This document shows positions 1-5,909 of a stretch of 45,100 bases of DNA, piece after piece (within the stretch, counting starts at the first letter, position 1; each line of letters opens with the position of its first letter). Location of the stretch: positions 1 through 45,100 of the forward strand of contig CAYUNI010000004.1 in NCBI GenBank assembly GCA_964446245.1, given 5' to 3'. Source of the DNA: CAYUNI01 sp964446245. Its GTDB lineage: Bacteria; Patescibacteriota; Minisyncoccia; Phycocordibacterales; XYD1-FULL-46-19. The notes below the pieces were generated by a model, which made no database searches, was not told the DNA's origin, and worked only from the letters and a program-made list of their open reading frames with translations. The translations under genes and the position numbers were made by a program.

Positions 1-655
1 CTTGTTTACTAAATATCAATTCTATCAATTCATAAGCTTCATCAACTGTATCAGCTATATAAATATCGTCACTTTTTTCTATCAAACTTTTAAACCTCTG
101 ATTTAAAGTATCTATGTATTGCCGACCAACAAATACAATAGGTGATCCTTTTATTTTAAACATTCCCTTAAGTTTTTTATCAAAATGTACTCCAGCAAGT
201 ACCTCAACCTCCGTTCCAGTATCTCCTGGCAAAATAACGATGGCATTACTGTCTTCTATCAGTTTTCCTAATCTAAGATAAACATCATATTGCCCCTCAG
301 CAACATCAACTTTGATATTTTCACCTTTAGTCGCCATTTCAATTGGTGCAAATCTTTCAGCGGTAATACCTTTAATCATAGGAGTAGCTTGAGCTAAAAA
401 ATCCTGATTTTTAGGGTCGGCTTGCAATTCCCTTATTGCAGCATCCGCACCCTCTAACGCTCCTTTCATGGCACCCATATTATATCCACCAGTTGAAACA
501 GAAAAATAATTTTTTGATAATTTATAACCTAATTCTCTTGCATCGCCTTCGGATTGATTACCTCCCAATACACTAACCACAAAATTGGCTCTTTCATTTT
601 TGTCTTTTAGTTCTGGATTATCGTCTAGAAAAAGATCTAATTGTTCGGTAGGCAT
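1..655 (-). CDS. LOG-family Rossmann protein (lysine decarboxylase-like), 3' end cut by window edge
   Basis: The gene reads on the minus strand from ATG at 655-653 to the left window edge with no stop, about 218 codons, so the C-terminus is missing. Two signatures of the LOG family (cytokinin riboside 5'-monophosphate phosphoribohydrolase, formerly annotated lysine decarboxylase) are visible: STGGYNMGAMKGALEGA near residue 55 and LPGDTGTEVE near residue 148, corresponding to the family's PGGxGTxxE motif with Asp for the second Gly. Characterised members remove ribose 5-phosphate from nucleotide monophosphates in the cytosol, but many bacterial homologues have no known substrate. An insertion of roughly 40 residues between the two motifs looks longer than in short LOG proteins. 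The start is the first ATG after the upstream AT-rich stretch and has no clear SD. Family membership is fairly sure; the substrate is not. Confidence 0.75.
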   Translation of the reverse strand, partial: MPTEQLDLFLDDNPELKDKNERANFVVSVLGGNQSEGDARELGYKLSKNYFSVSTGGYNMGAMKGALEGADAAIRELQADPKNQDFLAQATPMIKGITAERFAPIEMATKGENIKVDVAEGQYDVYLRLGKLIEDSNAIVILPGDTGTEVEVLAGVHFDKKLKGMFKIKGSPIVFVGRQYIDTLNQRFKSLIEKSDDIYIADTVDEAYELIELIFSKQ

Positions 656-838
656 TTTTTATTTAAATTATTCATAATTATTAAAAATTTTATAACACAC
701 AAAACCTCTAACAATTAACGATATAATAACAGATTTTTAATTTATTTACTAGCCAAAAACCAAAAAGAAAAGCTCGCCCACATTCCTCCCCAAACCCCTC
801 CTGCGGGCGGACAAAATCCCCAAACAAACCAGAAATCA

Positions 839-893
839 GACTCGGAAAAGTGAAATCCGAATCCCCAAAAAATCGTTTTCACTTTTCCGAGTC
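839..893. repeat. Perfect 17-bp inverted repeat, 21-nt loop
   Basis: The arm GACTCGGAAAAGTGAAA (839-855) is exactly complemented by 877-893, with a 21-nt loop between. There is no T-run directly after either arm, so it is not a standard rho-independent terminator. It lies downstream of the binding-protein gene and upstream of the LOG gene, both on minus. It could be a processed RNA hairpin, a protein-binding palindrome or the scar of a small mobile element. Confidence 0.7.
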
Positions 894-1060
894 CAAATCT
901 AGCCCCGCCAACTGACCGAGACCTTGAGGGCAGAACACTAGAAACAAAATTTTATTTTCCATTTAAAAGAAATCTTTTCCGCGCGCCAAATCGGGAAATG
1001 CAAGAAAATTTTGCTTCTGGTGTCCGACGAGTCCGCGAGGCGGGTGGCATGGATGAGGTG

Positions 1061-1087
1061 ACCGGTTCGATCCCGGGATGGTCCACA
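1061..1087 (+). pseudogene. tRNA 3'-end remnant (T arm plus acceptor strand)
   Basis: The sequence has a T stem and loop (ACCGG, TTCGATC, CCGGG, with one mismatched outer pair), then ATGGTCC and A, which looks like a tRNA 3' acceptor strand with discriminator base. No matching 5' acceptor strand, D arm or anticodon arm is found in the upstream 80 bases. It therefore looks like the 3' piece of a tRNA gene, as left by integration at a tRNA att site. The identity of the parent tRNA is unclear. Confidence 0.45.
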
Positions 1088-1141
1088 AATTTACTTTTAA
1101 ACAAATGAGCTAATGACCTTAAGGTTATTTTTTTAGAATAA

Positions 1142-2263
1142 TCATTTAATAGGAATCAAAGAGCCATCTTTAACCTCCACGTTCACAATTTCTGGATTAA
1201 TTTCCTGATAATTAGAAATAGTAATATCACCAAAAAGAGTTTTTAACGGGTTTATAGAAAGAACAGCTTTCTCCAGGTTTTTTCTTCCGTTATTCTTTTC
1301 AATATTATCAATCAAATTAACTGATTCATAACCAAATAAAGCCGCCCAATACGCTTCCTTATTATTATTTTTCTGATATTCAGCGAAAAAGTTTACAACC
1401 TCTGGACTCTTATCTTTTAATTCTGCAACGGTTGCTTTAGTAATTACTCCCTCCACATTATTATTTGGGTTTTTATATACATTAGGATTTGATAGGGCAA
1501 TTGAGGAATCAAATAATTTTGCCTTAATGCCAACCTCTTTTGATTGTTTAATAATATTTGATATTTCAACAGGGCTAGATGAAATAACCGAAAGAATATC
1601 TGAATTTGAAAATTTTATTTTTGTAAGATATGTTCTAAAATCACTAGTTGAAGGAACATAGTTTTCCTGTGATAATAGGGCTATATTCTTTTCAGCTAAA
1701 AATGATTCTAATTCCTTCAAAACAGATTTTCCATAGTCATCATTTACATATATAACAGAAGCTGTCTTTACACCCGTTAAAACACTAGAGCCATCTTCTC
1801 CTCTAACATACTGCCTTGGTGTAGAGAAAAATCTTATAGCATATGGGGACTTAGTCTTATCCCAATCACCAGCAAAAATAGTCATAATCATCGGTACTTT
1901 ATCCTTAGCCGTCATTTCAATCAACGGGAGACTTACTCTAGTGAAAGCAGAAACAATATAATCAACCTTTTCAACATCAACTAATCTTCTGTAAGCAGAA
2001 ATACCCGTGACAGGATCACCTTTGCTATCTTCATATACCAAATTTACATCGACACCTTTCTTTAATAGTTCTTGTTTTGCTATTTCAGCACCGCCTCTCA
2101 TTTGTACACCATAATCCGCAGCAGGCCCACTCAGAGGAATTATTACCCCGACTTTAATAGCGGAAATGTCCTTAGATTTGTTAGAAAAAACTGCAATTAA
2201 GATAACAACCACAACCAAAATTCCAACAATAATCAACGGCCAATAGTTTCTTTTTTGTTCCAT
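1142..2263 (-). CDS. Membrane-anchored periplasmic-binding-protein type I (LivJ/Peripla_BP_6-like)
   Basis: This 373-residue protein starts with a basic head and one hydrophobic helix (about residues 8-27), then a type I substrate-binding fold beginning IKVGVIIPLSGPAADYG. That opening is characteristic of the branched-chain amino acid ABC-transporter binding proteins (LivJ/LivK class). No lipobox cysteine is seen, so the protein is probably held on the outer face by its N-terminal helix. Later segments (SVIYVNDDYGKSV, YWAALFGYESVNLID) fit the family. The only transporter component nearby is a LivG C-terminal remnant at 3439-3606; no permease is visible. It may therefore be a solitary receptor, or the rest of the transporter lies elsewhere. 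The ligand cannot be told from the sequence. Confidence 0.8.
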   Translation of the reverse strand: MEQKRNYWPLIIVGILVVVVILIAVFSNKSKDISAIKVGVIIPLSGPAADYGVQMRGGAEIAKQELLKKGVDVNLVYEDSKGDPVTGISAYRRLVDVEKVDYIVSAFTRVSLPLIEMTAKDKVPMIMTIFAGDWDKTKSPYAIRFFSTPRQYVRGEDGSSVLTGVKTASVIYVNDDYGKSVLKELESFLAEKNIALLSQENYVPSTSDFRTYLTKIKFSNSDILSVISSSPVEISNIIKQSKEVGIKAKLFDSSIALSNPNVYKNPNNNVEGVITKATVAELKDKSPEVVNFFAEYQKNNNKEAYWAALFGYESVNLIDNIEKNNGRKNLEKAVLSINPLKTLFGDITISNYQEINPEIVNVEVKDGSLIPIK

Positions 2264-2367
2264 AAATAATTATGAATTTAAATTAATAAATTTGATAAAT
2301 CATACTAATCAGAATCGTATCAAAGTTTGATGATAAAAACAACTTTTTCTAAACCTGATATAAAAAA

Positions 2368-3393
2368 CTAATTATCTCTAATATTTTCATCATTAATTTC
2401 ATCTATTGAATATTCAGAACGATTCATATTTCTTGTCATCTTTCCATTTGGATTAATCGTAAAATAAGTGGCTTCTTCCGGTTTTTCTTCGCCAATAGTT
2501 AGGGTACCAAAAGAAATCCGCACACCCGATGGTTTGTGTGTAAAAATAATCGTATTGCCCCATCCTCTATGTCTAATTAACGTAACACCTTTTTCTCTGG
2601 CATCTTCTGTTTTTCCAGAAACCATCACATAATCCGGATCTGCATTAATTTCATCAACTAGACCGTAGAAATCAATTCTTTGTTTATCAGAAAAATCTAA
2701 TTTTTCCATATCCTCTGGACGACCAGTTGTAGTAGTATTATCCCTCTTATCTAAATGAAACAAATCTCTAAAATAAATATCACGAACACCCATTTTTATC
2801 GCCCAAGCTATATATTTTTCTATTGTTTCTTTTGAACCAATAAAATCCTTCATCAGAGTACAATTTAAACGTAATCTAAGACCACTTTCTTCCACCTTAG
2901 AAATAACCTGCTCCGTATCCATTTTACCTACCTCTTTAGAAAGTTCCATTCTTTTATCATTTCTATAATGATGAACAGACATATTTATATCTTTCAGACC
3001 AAAATCATTCAAAAATTCTAAAAAAGTTTTATTTTGACCGTCATATTCAACTTGATCTAAAAGATGGGTTCCGTTAGTATACAGAACAATTAACTCATCT
3101 TCATATTCTTTTAAAATTTTTAAAGCCCCAAAAAGCTTTTCTGGATATTCTGTTGGCTCACCGCCGGTAAAAAGAACTTTCTTACCACCATTTAAATGAT
3201 ATTTTCTCATCTCTTCTTCGAAAGAAAGAAGAAATTCATTCGTTGTTGATTCGCAGGTTTTCGGCCTTACTTCTGTTAAACAAAACGGACATTTACCATT
3301 ACATTTGTAGCCTAAATATACTTTAGCGTCTATTCCATCGTATAAATCCTTTTCAACTATTTCGGGTAATTGTGATTGTGATTCTATTTCCAT
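2368..3393 (-). CDS. Radical SAM enzyme
   Basis: The 341-residue protein carries the radical SAM cluster motif CNGKCPFC (CxxxCxxC) near residue 31, which binds the 4Fe-4S cluster that cleaves S-adenosylmethionine. It is followed by LFTGGEPTEYP near residue 75, the GGE motif that contacts SAM. The later part (LYTNGTHLL, LNCTLMKDF) fits the partial TIM barrel of the AdoMet radical core. There is no cysteine-rich C-terminal SPASM domain. The C-terminal third is polar and unrecognised, so the substrate is unknown. It has its own promoter (TTGTTC-N17-TATAAT) close upstream. It is flanked by the binding-protein gene and the LivG remnant, which gives no clear pathway. Confidence 0.85.
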   Translation of the reverse strand: MEIESQSQLPEIVEKDLYDGIDAKVYLGYKCNGKCPFCLTEVRPKTCESTTNEFLLSFEEEMRKYHLNGGKKVLFTGGEPTEYPEKLFGALKILKEYEDELIVLYTNGTHLLDQVEYDGQNKTFLEFLNDFGLKDINMSVHHYRNDKRMELSKEVGKMDTEQVISKVEESGLRLRLNCTLMKDFIGSKETIEKYIAWAIKMGVRDIYFRDLFHLDKRDNTTTTGRPEDMEKLDFSDKQRIDFYGLVDEINADPDYVMVSGKTEDAREKGVTLIRHRGWGNTIIFTHKPSGVRISFGTLTIGEEKPEEATYFTINPNGKMTRNMNRSEYSIDEINDENIRDN

Positions 3394-3402
3394 AATAGAT
3401 GT

Positions 3403-3431
3403 ATTATAACAAAAAAGTTATAAATGAACAA
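3403..3431 (-). promoter_or_regulatory. Promoter of the radical SAM gene
   Basis: On the minus strand TTGTTC (3431-3426), a 17-bp spacer and TATAAT (3408-3403) form a good sigma70-type promoter. The -10 box is 9 nt before the ATG at 3393, which implies a very short or absent 5' leader. Confidence 0.6.
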
Positions 3432-3438
3432 AAAATAG

Positions 3439-3606
3439 TTAATTCTTCCCCAGGTATATCTTTAGAATCTCTGGATTATTATGTATTTCTGTGGGTGTTC
3501 CGGTCGCCATAATTCTACCGACGTCCATTACTATCACTTTATCAGAAATACCCAGAGTAAATGACATGTCATGCTCAATAAGTAGTATTGTTTCACCTTC
3601 TTTTTT
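3439..3606 (-). pseudogene. C-terminal remnant of a LivG-type ABC transporter ATPase
   Basis: Minus-strand translation gives ETILLIEHDMSFTLGISDKV followed by VIVMDVGRIMATGTP and a tail ending LKIYLGKN with a TAA stop (3441-3439). The switch-region LIEHDM and the GTP.EI....I...YLG tail are characteristic of the end of LivG, the branched-chain amino acid ABC ATPase. Walker A, the signature motif and Walker B are absent. In frame, the sequence hits a TAG at 3609-3607, immediately after the junction with an L,D-transpeptidase remnant. It is either a gene truncated by deletion or one side of an assembly misjoin. Confidence 0.7.
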
Positions 3607-3707
3607 CTATATACTCCACCTTTCCCTAAAGAACTTTTATATTCTTTCCCTTGATAAACCAACCTTCCATTACCCCAAACTTGTATTTTGCCAATATTTT
3701 TATCAAT
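3600..3707 (-). pseudogene. N-terminal remnant of an L,D-transpeptidase (YkuD-type)
   Basis: In the frame beginning at 3707 the minus strand encodes NIGKIQVWGNGRLVYQGKEY then KSSLGKGGVYRKK. This resembles the opening of YkuD-family L,D-transpeptidases, where a GKGG....KKEGDGATP segment precedes the catalytic region. The match stops exactly where EGD should follow, and the sequence continues into LivG coding sequence in another frame. No good ATG precedes it; ATT at 3707 or an unseen start would be needed. It overlaps the stop of the upstream papain-fold-like gene, which suggests the two once formed a cell wall operon. Confidence 0.55.
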
Positions 3708-4186
3708 TAATTTATTTTCTCCCGCCAGTAAATCTTTTCAATGGCGCGGTAATTTTTTGTCCCCTTGGCGCCGAAAGTAATATGATGTTGGGCGATTTTT
3801 TTCGTAGATGAGCTATTGCTTATTGCTTTATCTTTAGTTAAACAAATTCCCAAATGACGATTAGATGTCCCGTTGACTACCTTTGATTCCCAAAGAATGA
3901 CTGCGCCAGACCGAGGTTTAGAAATTTCCTTCCAGCCACTTTCCAATAAATCTTTTACTGTACTGTCGACTGTCGCATGGGCAGTTTTAAGCAACTCCAA
4001 ACTATGGAGCAAAGACGACACAAAAAAGGCACACGACACTTCCCCGCCCCGCATAATATCTTTTGCTCGGCCGTTTTCTTTAATATAAAAATTTTGCCAA
4101 GTCTTAGATCCGACACTATTTTGAGCCATTGCTAACAGAGTATCTTTAAATAAAATGTTGTTTGATATTTTTGAGGAATTAGACAT
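3707..4186 (-). CDS. Probable papain-fold (NlpC/P60-like) cell wall hydrolase or amidase
   Basis: The 159-residue protein has a candidate nucleophile in GGEVSCAFFVSSLL (about residue 50) and a candidate general base in NRHLGICL (about residue 110), spaced as in NlpC/P60 or CHAP-type cysteine enzymes. The intervening PRSGAVILWES fits the strand that precedes the catalytic His in these folds. No signal peptide is seen, so either the protein acts inside or export uses another route. The very next coding trace downstream is an L,D-transpeptidase fragment, which supports a peptidoglycan role. Family assignment rests on motif order only and could be wrong. Confidence 0.55.
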   Translation of the reverse strand: MSNSSKISNNILFKDTLLAMAQNSVGSKTWQNFYIKENGRAKDIMRGGEVSCAFFVSSLLHSLELLKTAHATVDSTVKDLLESGWKEISKPRSGAVILWESKVVNGTSNRHLGICLTKDKAISNSSSTKKIAQHHITFGAKGTKNYRAIEKIYWREKIN

Positions 4187-4230
4187 AATTAGAGTTTAAA
4201 CCATTTCAAAAAAGAAAGCGATGAATTCAT

Positions 4231-4430
4231 TGTATACTTTGTACTCAGAGTGCTTGGTCACGAGTTGACAAGCAAGGCCTGCTTCGCAGTCATATCTATG
4301 TGAGCCACAATAATTTGTTTTTCGTCAAAAATGAAATTCTTCTCCTTTCAAAAATATTGTACACTTCGTGTTCAAAGTACTTGGTCACGAGTTACTAAAT
4401 AAGGCCTGCTTCGCAGTCATGTCTATGTGG
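4231..4430. repeat. Two direct repeats of about 75 bp, offset 127 bp
   Basis: Positions 4231-4303 and 4358-4430 align without gaps at an offset of 127. Identical blocks include TTGGTCACGAGTT (4254, 4381) and AAGGCCTGCTTCGCAGTCAT (4274, 4401). A third shared block, ATGAAATTCTTCTCC, occurs at 4331 and 4598. No coding function is apparent. They form the left part of a repeat-rich tract that ends at the tRNA-Glu gene. Confidence 0.75.
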
Positions 4431-4770
4431 TCGCAAATATTTTGCTCGTCGTCACTCACAAAATTTCGCCGACCGCGACTCGCCTGTTTTTGTTGCTACA
4501 AAAACATAGCTCCGTCTTCACACTTCGCTCGCAAGCAAAGTAGTTTGCTTGCTTTTCGCTCGTGTGACCCTACGGGGATTCGTCCCGCAGTCACTAAATG
4601 AAATTCTTCTCCGCCTATGGCGGTTCATCATTCATTAAGTGCTGCTGGACGCGGCTCGCCCTGCGGCTTCACTTTGTTGCGCCGGCTTTGCGGGCTCCGC
4701 CGTTCGAATCCCCGTAGTGCCAAAAAAATATAATCGCCAAATACCTCCGTATTCGGCTCATTATTTTTTA
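4431..4770. other. Non-coding repeat tract with two displaced tRNA-Glu 3'-end fragments
   Basis: This 340-bp stretch has no believable gene. It contains a perfect palindrome GCAAGCAAA-GTAG-TTTGCTTGC (4531-4552). A fragment TGACCCTACGGGGATTCG (4565-4582) is identical to the 3' end of the intact tRNA-Glu at 4771-4788. An inverted 16-bp piece of the same T arm and acceptor lies at 4702-4717. The segment from 4640 to 4700 is GC-rich and can form several short stems. Confidence 0.65.
4722..4757 (-). terminator. Rho-independent terminator of the tRNA-Glu unit
   Basis: On minus, GCCGAATAC-GGAG-GTATTTGGC (4757-4736) forms a 9-bp stem with one G-T pair and is followed by GATTATATTTTTTT. It begins 13 nt after the tRNA 3' end. 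Confidence 0.75.
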
Positions 4771-4842
4771 TGACCCTACGGGGATTCGAACCCCGATTTC
4801 CACCGTGAGAGGGTGATGTCCTAACCATTAGACGATAGGGCC
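4771..4842 (-). tRNA. tRNA-Glu (anticodon CTC)
   Basis: The 72-nt cloverleaf is complete on the minus strand. The acceptor GGCCCTA pairs with TAGGGTC, with one G-T pair. The D arm is GTCT-AATGGTTA-GGAC. The anticodon arm is TCACC-CTCTCAC-GGTGG with CTC at 34-36. The T arm contains GGTTCGAATCC. The discriminator is A and no CCA is encoded. It is downstream of a broken tRNA-Glu-like copy (4879-4996), so both may be read from one promoter near 5010. Confidence 0.93.
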
Positions 4843-4878
4843 TTAATTTTACAAACTTAGCTCTTTGACCTTAAACCT

Positions 4879-4996
4879 CGTGAAAGGGTGATGTCCCTTG
4901 CCCGACACGCAAGACGAGCTTGGCGAGTCTTTCGGGCGGGCCCGCCCGAACGACTGTATCGTTCAGTCGGGCGGGTGACCATTAGACGATAGGGCC
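4879..4996 (-). pseudogene. tRNA-Glu(TTC)-like copy interrupted by an 81-bp palindromic insert
   Basis: On minus, the first 19 nt repeat the intact tRNA-Glu 5' end (GGCCCTATCGTCTAATGGT). An 81-bp insert (4977-4897) then follows inside the D loop, after which the D stem resumes with GGACATCACCCTTTCACG, giving anticodon TTC. The 3' strand of the anticodon stem is degenerate and no T arm or 3' acceptor follows. The insert is nearly all hairpin: a perfect 20-bp palindrome at 4931-4950, CGACTG-TATCGTT-CAGTCG at 4949-4967, and CTTG/CAAG and GAC/GTC stems. A TATAAT (5015-5010) lies 13 nt upstream of the tRNA-like 5' end, so the copy keeps a promoter. Confidence 0.7.
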
Positions 4997-5210
4997 AGAG
5001 GGATAGTATATTATATGTAGTATGGCGAATAAAAAATTAAATCTTTCAGATCTTCTCCATATTGCATACTAAATACTATTAATAACTTATAACATTTTTT
5101 TAGAAAAAAGCCAATTTTTTAGCCCTTTACAAAAAACTAATTTAAGAATAATCTTTATTACAGACTTTATCGTGTGTCACAGGGGAGATGATCTTTTAAC
5201 AGGAGGGACA
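4997..5210. other. Intergenic region with divergent promoters
   Basis: This AT-rich stretch separates the minus-strand tRNA-Glu unit (TATAAT at 5015-5010) from the plus-strand orphan gene. It holds no gene. Confidence 0.5.
5126..5154 (+). promoter_or_regulatory. Promoter of the orphan gene at 5211
   Basis: TTTACA (5126-5131), 17 bp, TAATCT (5149-5154) is a plausible sigma70-type promoter. It leaves a leader of about 50 nt before the AGGAGG at 5201. Confidence 0.45.
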
Positions 5211-5840
5211 ATGATGGGAAGCGGAAGCAGGTTTTTTGAGCTTTTAAGCCTTCTCGGTGACCCCGAGAAGACAACCCCGACAGGGATTGCGATTTTGGTA
5301 GCAGGGACGCTCATCTTCGTGGTGTCCGTCATCTTCTACAAAATCCGCAAAGCAAGGCGGAATCGCCTTTGGGCAATTGAAGAGGCTATTCTGTCGGAGG
5401 ATGATGAACTGGCAAAAGGGGTCATCATCGCCTGCCAGAAACATCAGCTTCTTGATCAGTATGGGTACCCCTTGTTAGGGGAAATCCAAAAAATGGGATA
5501 CTGGTATGACTTGATGGGGATAATGGGTCATCTTATCCCCGAAAGAAATTCTTCCGCTTGGCTAGAACAGCTGGCGAAAGAACTGGTCAATCAATTCCAC
5601 GATGACCATAGTCGCCTTCGAAAAGCTTGGGAGGCGTTCACCACAGTAGCGCCTTACCACAGCCTCACCTTCGCTGGTCTGATTGACTGTCAGGTCGAAA
5701 GATGGAAAAAAGAGACCAAAGAGGAAGTCGAGAGGCTGGAGGATAATGCCAAAAAGACGAAAGTTAGGCGTCTATTGGGAATGAAGATCCCAATCACTGC
5801 CCCCGCTCCGGCCGATATCGGGGGGATACACTCCCCCTAA
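5211..5840 (+). CDS. Orphan single-pass membrane protein of unknown function
   Basis: I do not recognise this protein. I place the start at ATG 5211 (or 5214) because AGGAGG at 5201-5206 is correctly spaced from it; an in-frame ATG at 5172 has no such site. The product is 209 residues: a short polar head, one transmembrane helix (about residues 26-43, GIAILVAGTLIFVVSVIF), a basic RKARRNRLW stop-transfer segment, and a cytosolic helical domain ending in a Lys/Glu-rich helix and a Pro/Ala tail. It is alone on the plus strand between a tRNA-Glu unit and murF. It has its own promoter and a strong terminator and is visibly more GC-rich than its neighbours. In build it resembles the orphan genes of the 17.9-19.5 kb cassettes, but it lacks their flanking repeat. 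Confidence 0.75.
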   Translation: MMGSGSRFFELLSLLGDPEKTTPTGIAILVAGTLIFVVSVIFYKIRKARRNRLWAIEEAILSEDDELAKGVIIACQKHQLLDQYGYPLLGEIQKMGYWYDLMGIMGHLIPERNSSAWLEQLAKELVNQFHDDHSRLRKAWEAFTTVAPYHSLTFAGLIDCQVERWKKETKEEVERLEDNAKKTKVRRLLGMKIPITAPAPADIGGIHSP

Positions 5841-5857
5841 GAAGCAGGGGAAAATAA

Positions 5858-5888
5858 GCCCCCAGCGAGACTGCCGATCGCTGGGGGC
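5858..5888. terminator. Bidirectional terminator between the orphan gene and murF
   Basis: GCCCCCAGCGA (5858-5868) pairs perfectly with TCGCTGGGGGC (5878-5888) across a 9-nt loop. T- and A-rich sequence flanks both sides, so it can serve the plus-strand orphan gene and the convergent murF. Confidence 0.85.
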
Positions 5889-5909
5889 TATTTCATTCTT
5901 AATTTTAGA

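Larger units (their letters stand above)
656..1141. other. 486-bp intergenic tract without a gene
   Basis: I find no convincing coding sequence here. It holds a perfect 17-bp inverted repeat at 839-855 / 877-893 and a tRNA 3'-end-like remnant at 1061-1087, both listed separately. The stretch at about 1020-1060 is GC-rich with short hairpin potential (GTCCGC-GAG-GCGGGT near 1030-1045). The remainder is AT-rich with C-rich patches. Confidence 0.6.

Noticed and set aside
1018..1060. CCGACGAGTCCGCGAGG resembles the hammerhead ribozyme core CUGANGAGUCC...
   Set aside because: The U of CUGA is changed and there is no GAAA after stem II, so the catalytic core is incomplete.
656..1087. Possible tmRNA ending at the TTCGATC...GGTCCA sequence
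   Set aside because: No tRNA-Ala-like 5' end and no tag reading frame were found in the preceding 400 bases.
3491..3811. 106-codon plus-strand open frame
   Set aside because: It runs antisense across two recognised gene remnants and the papain-fold-like gene, with no protein-like pattern of its own.
4640..4724. Plus-strand tRNA candidate ending GTTCGAATCCCCGTAGTGCCA
   Set aside because: The T stem does not pair and no D or anticodon arm precedes it; it fits better as an inverted fragment of the tRNA-Glu 3' end.
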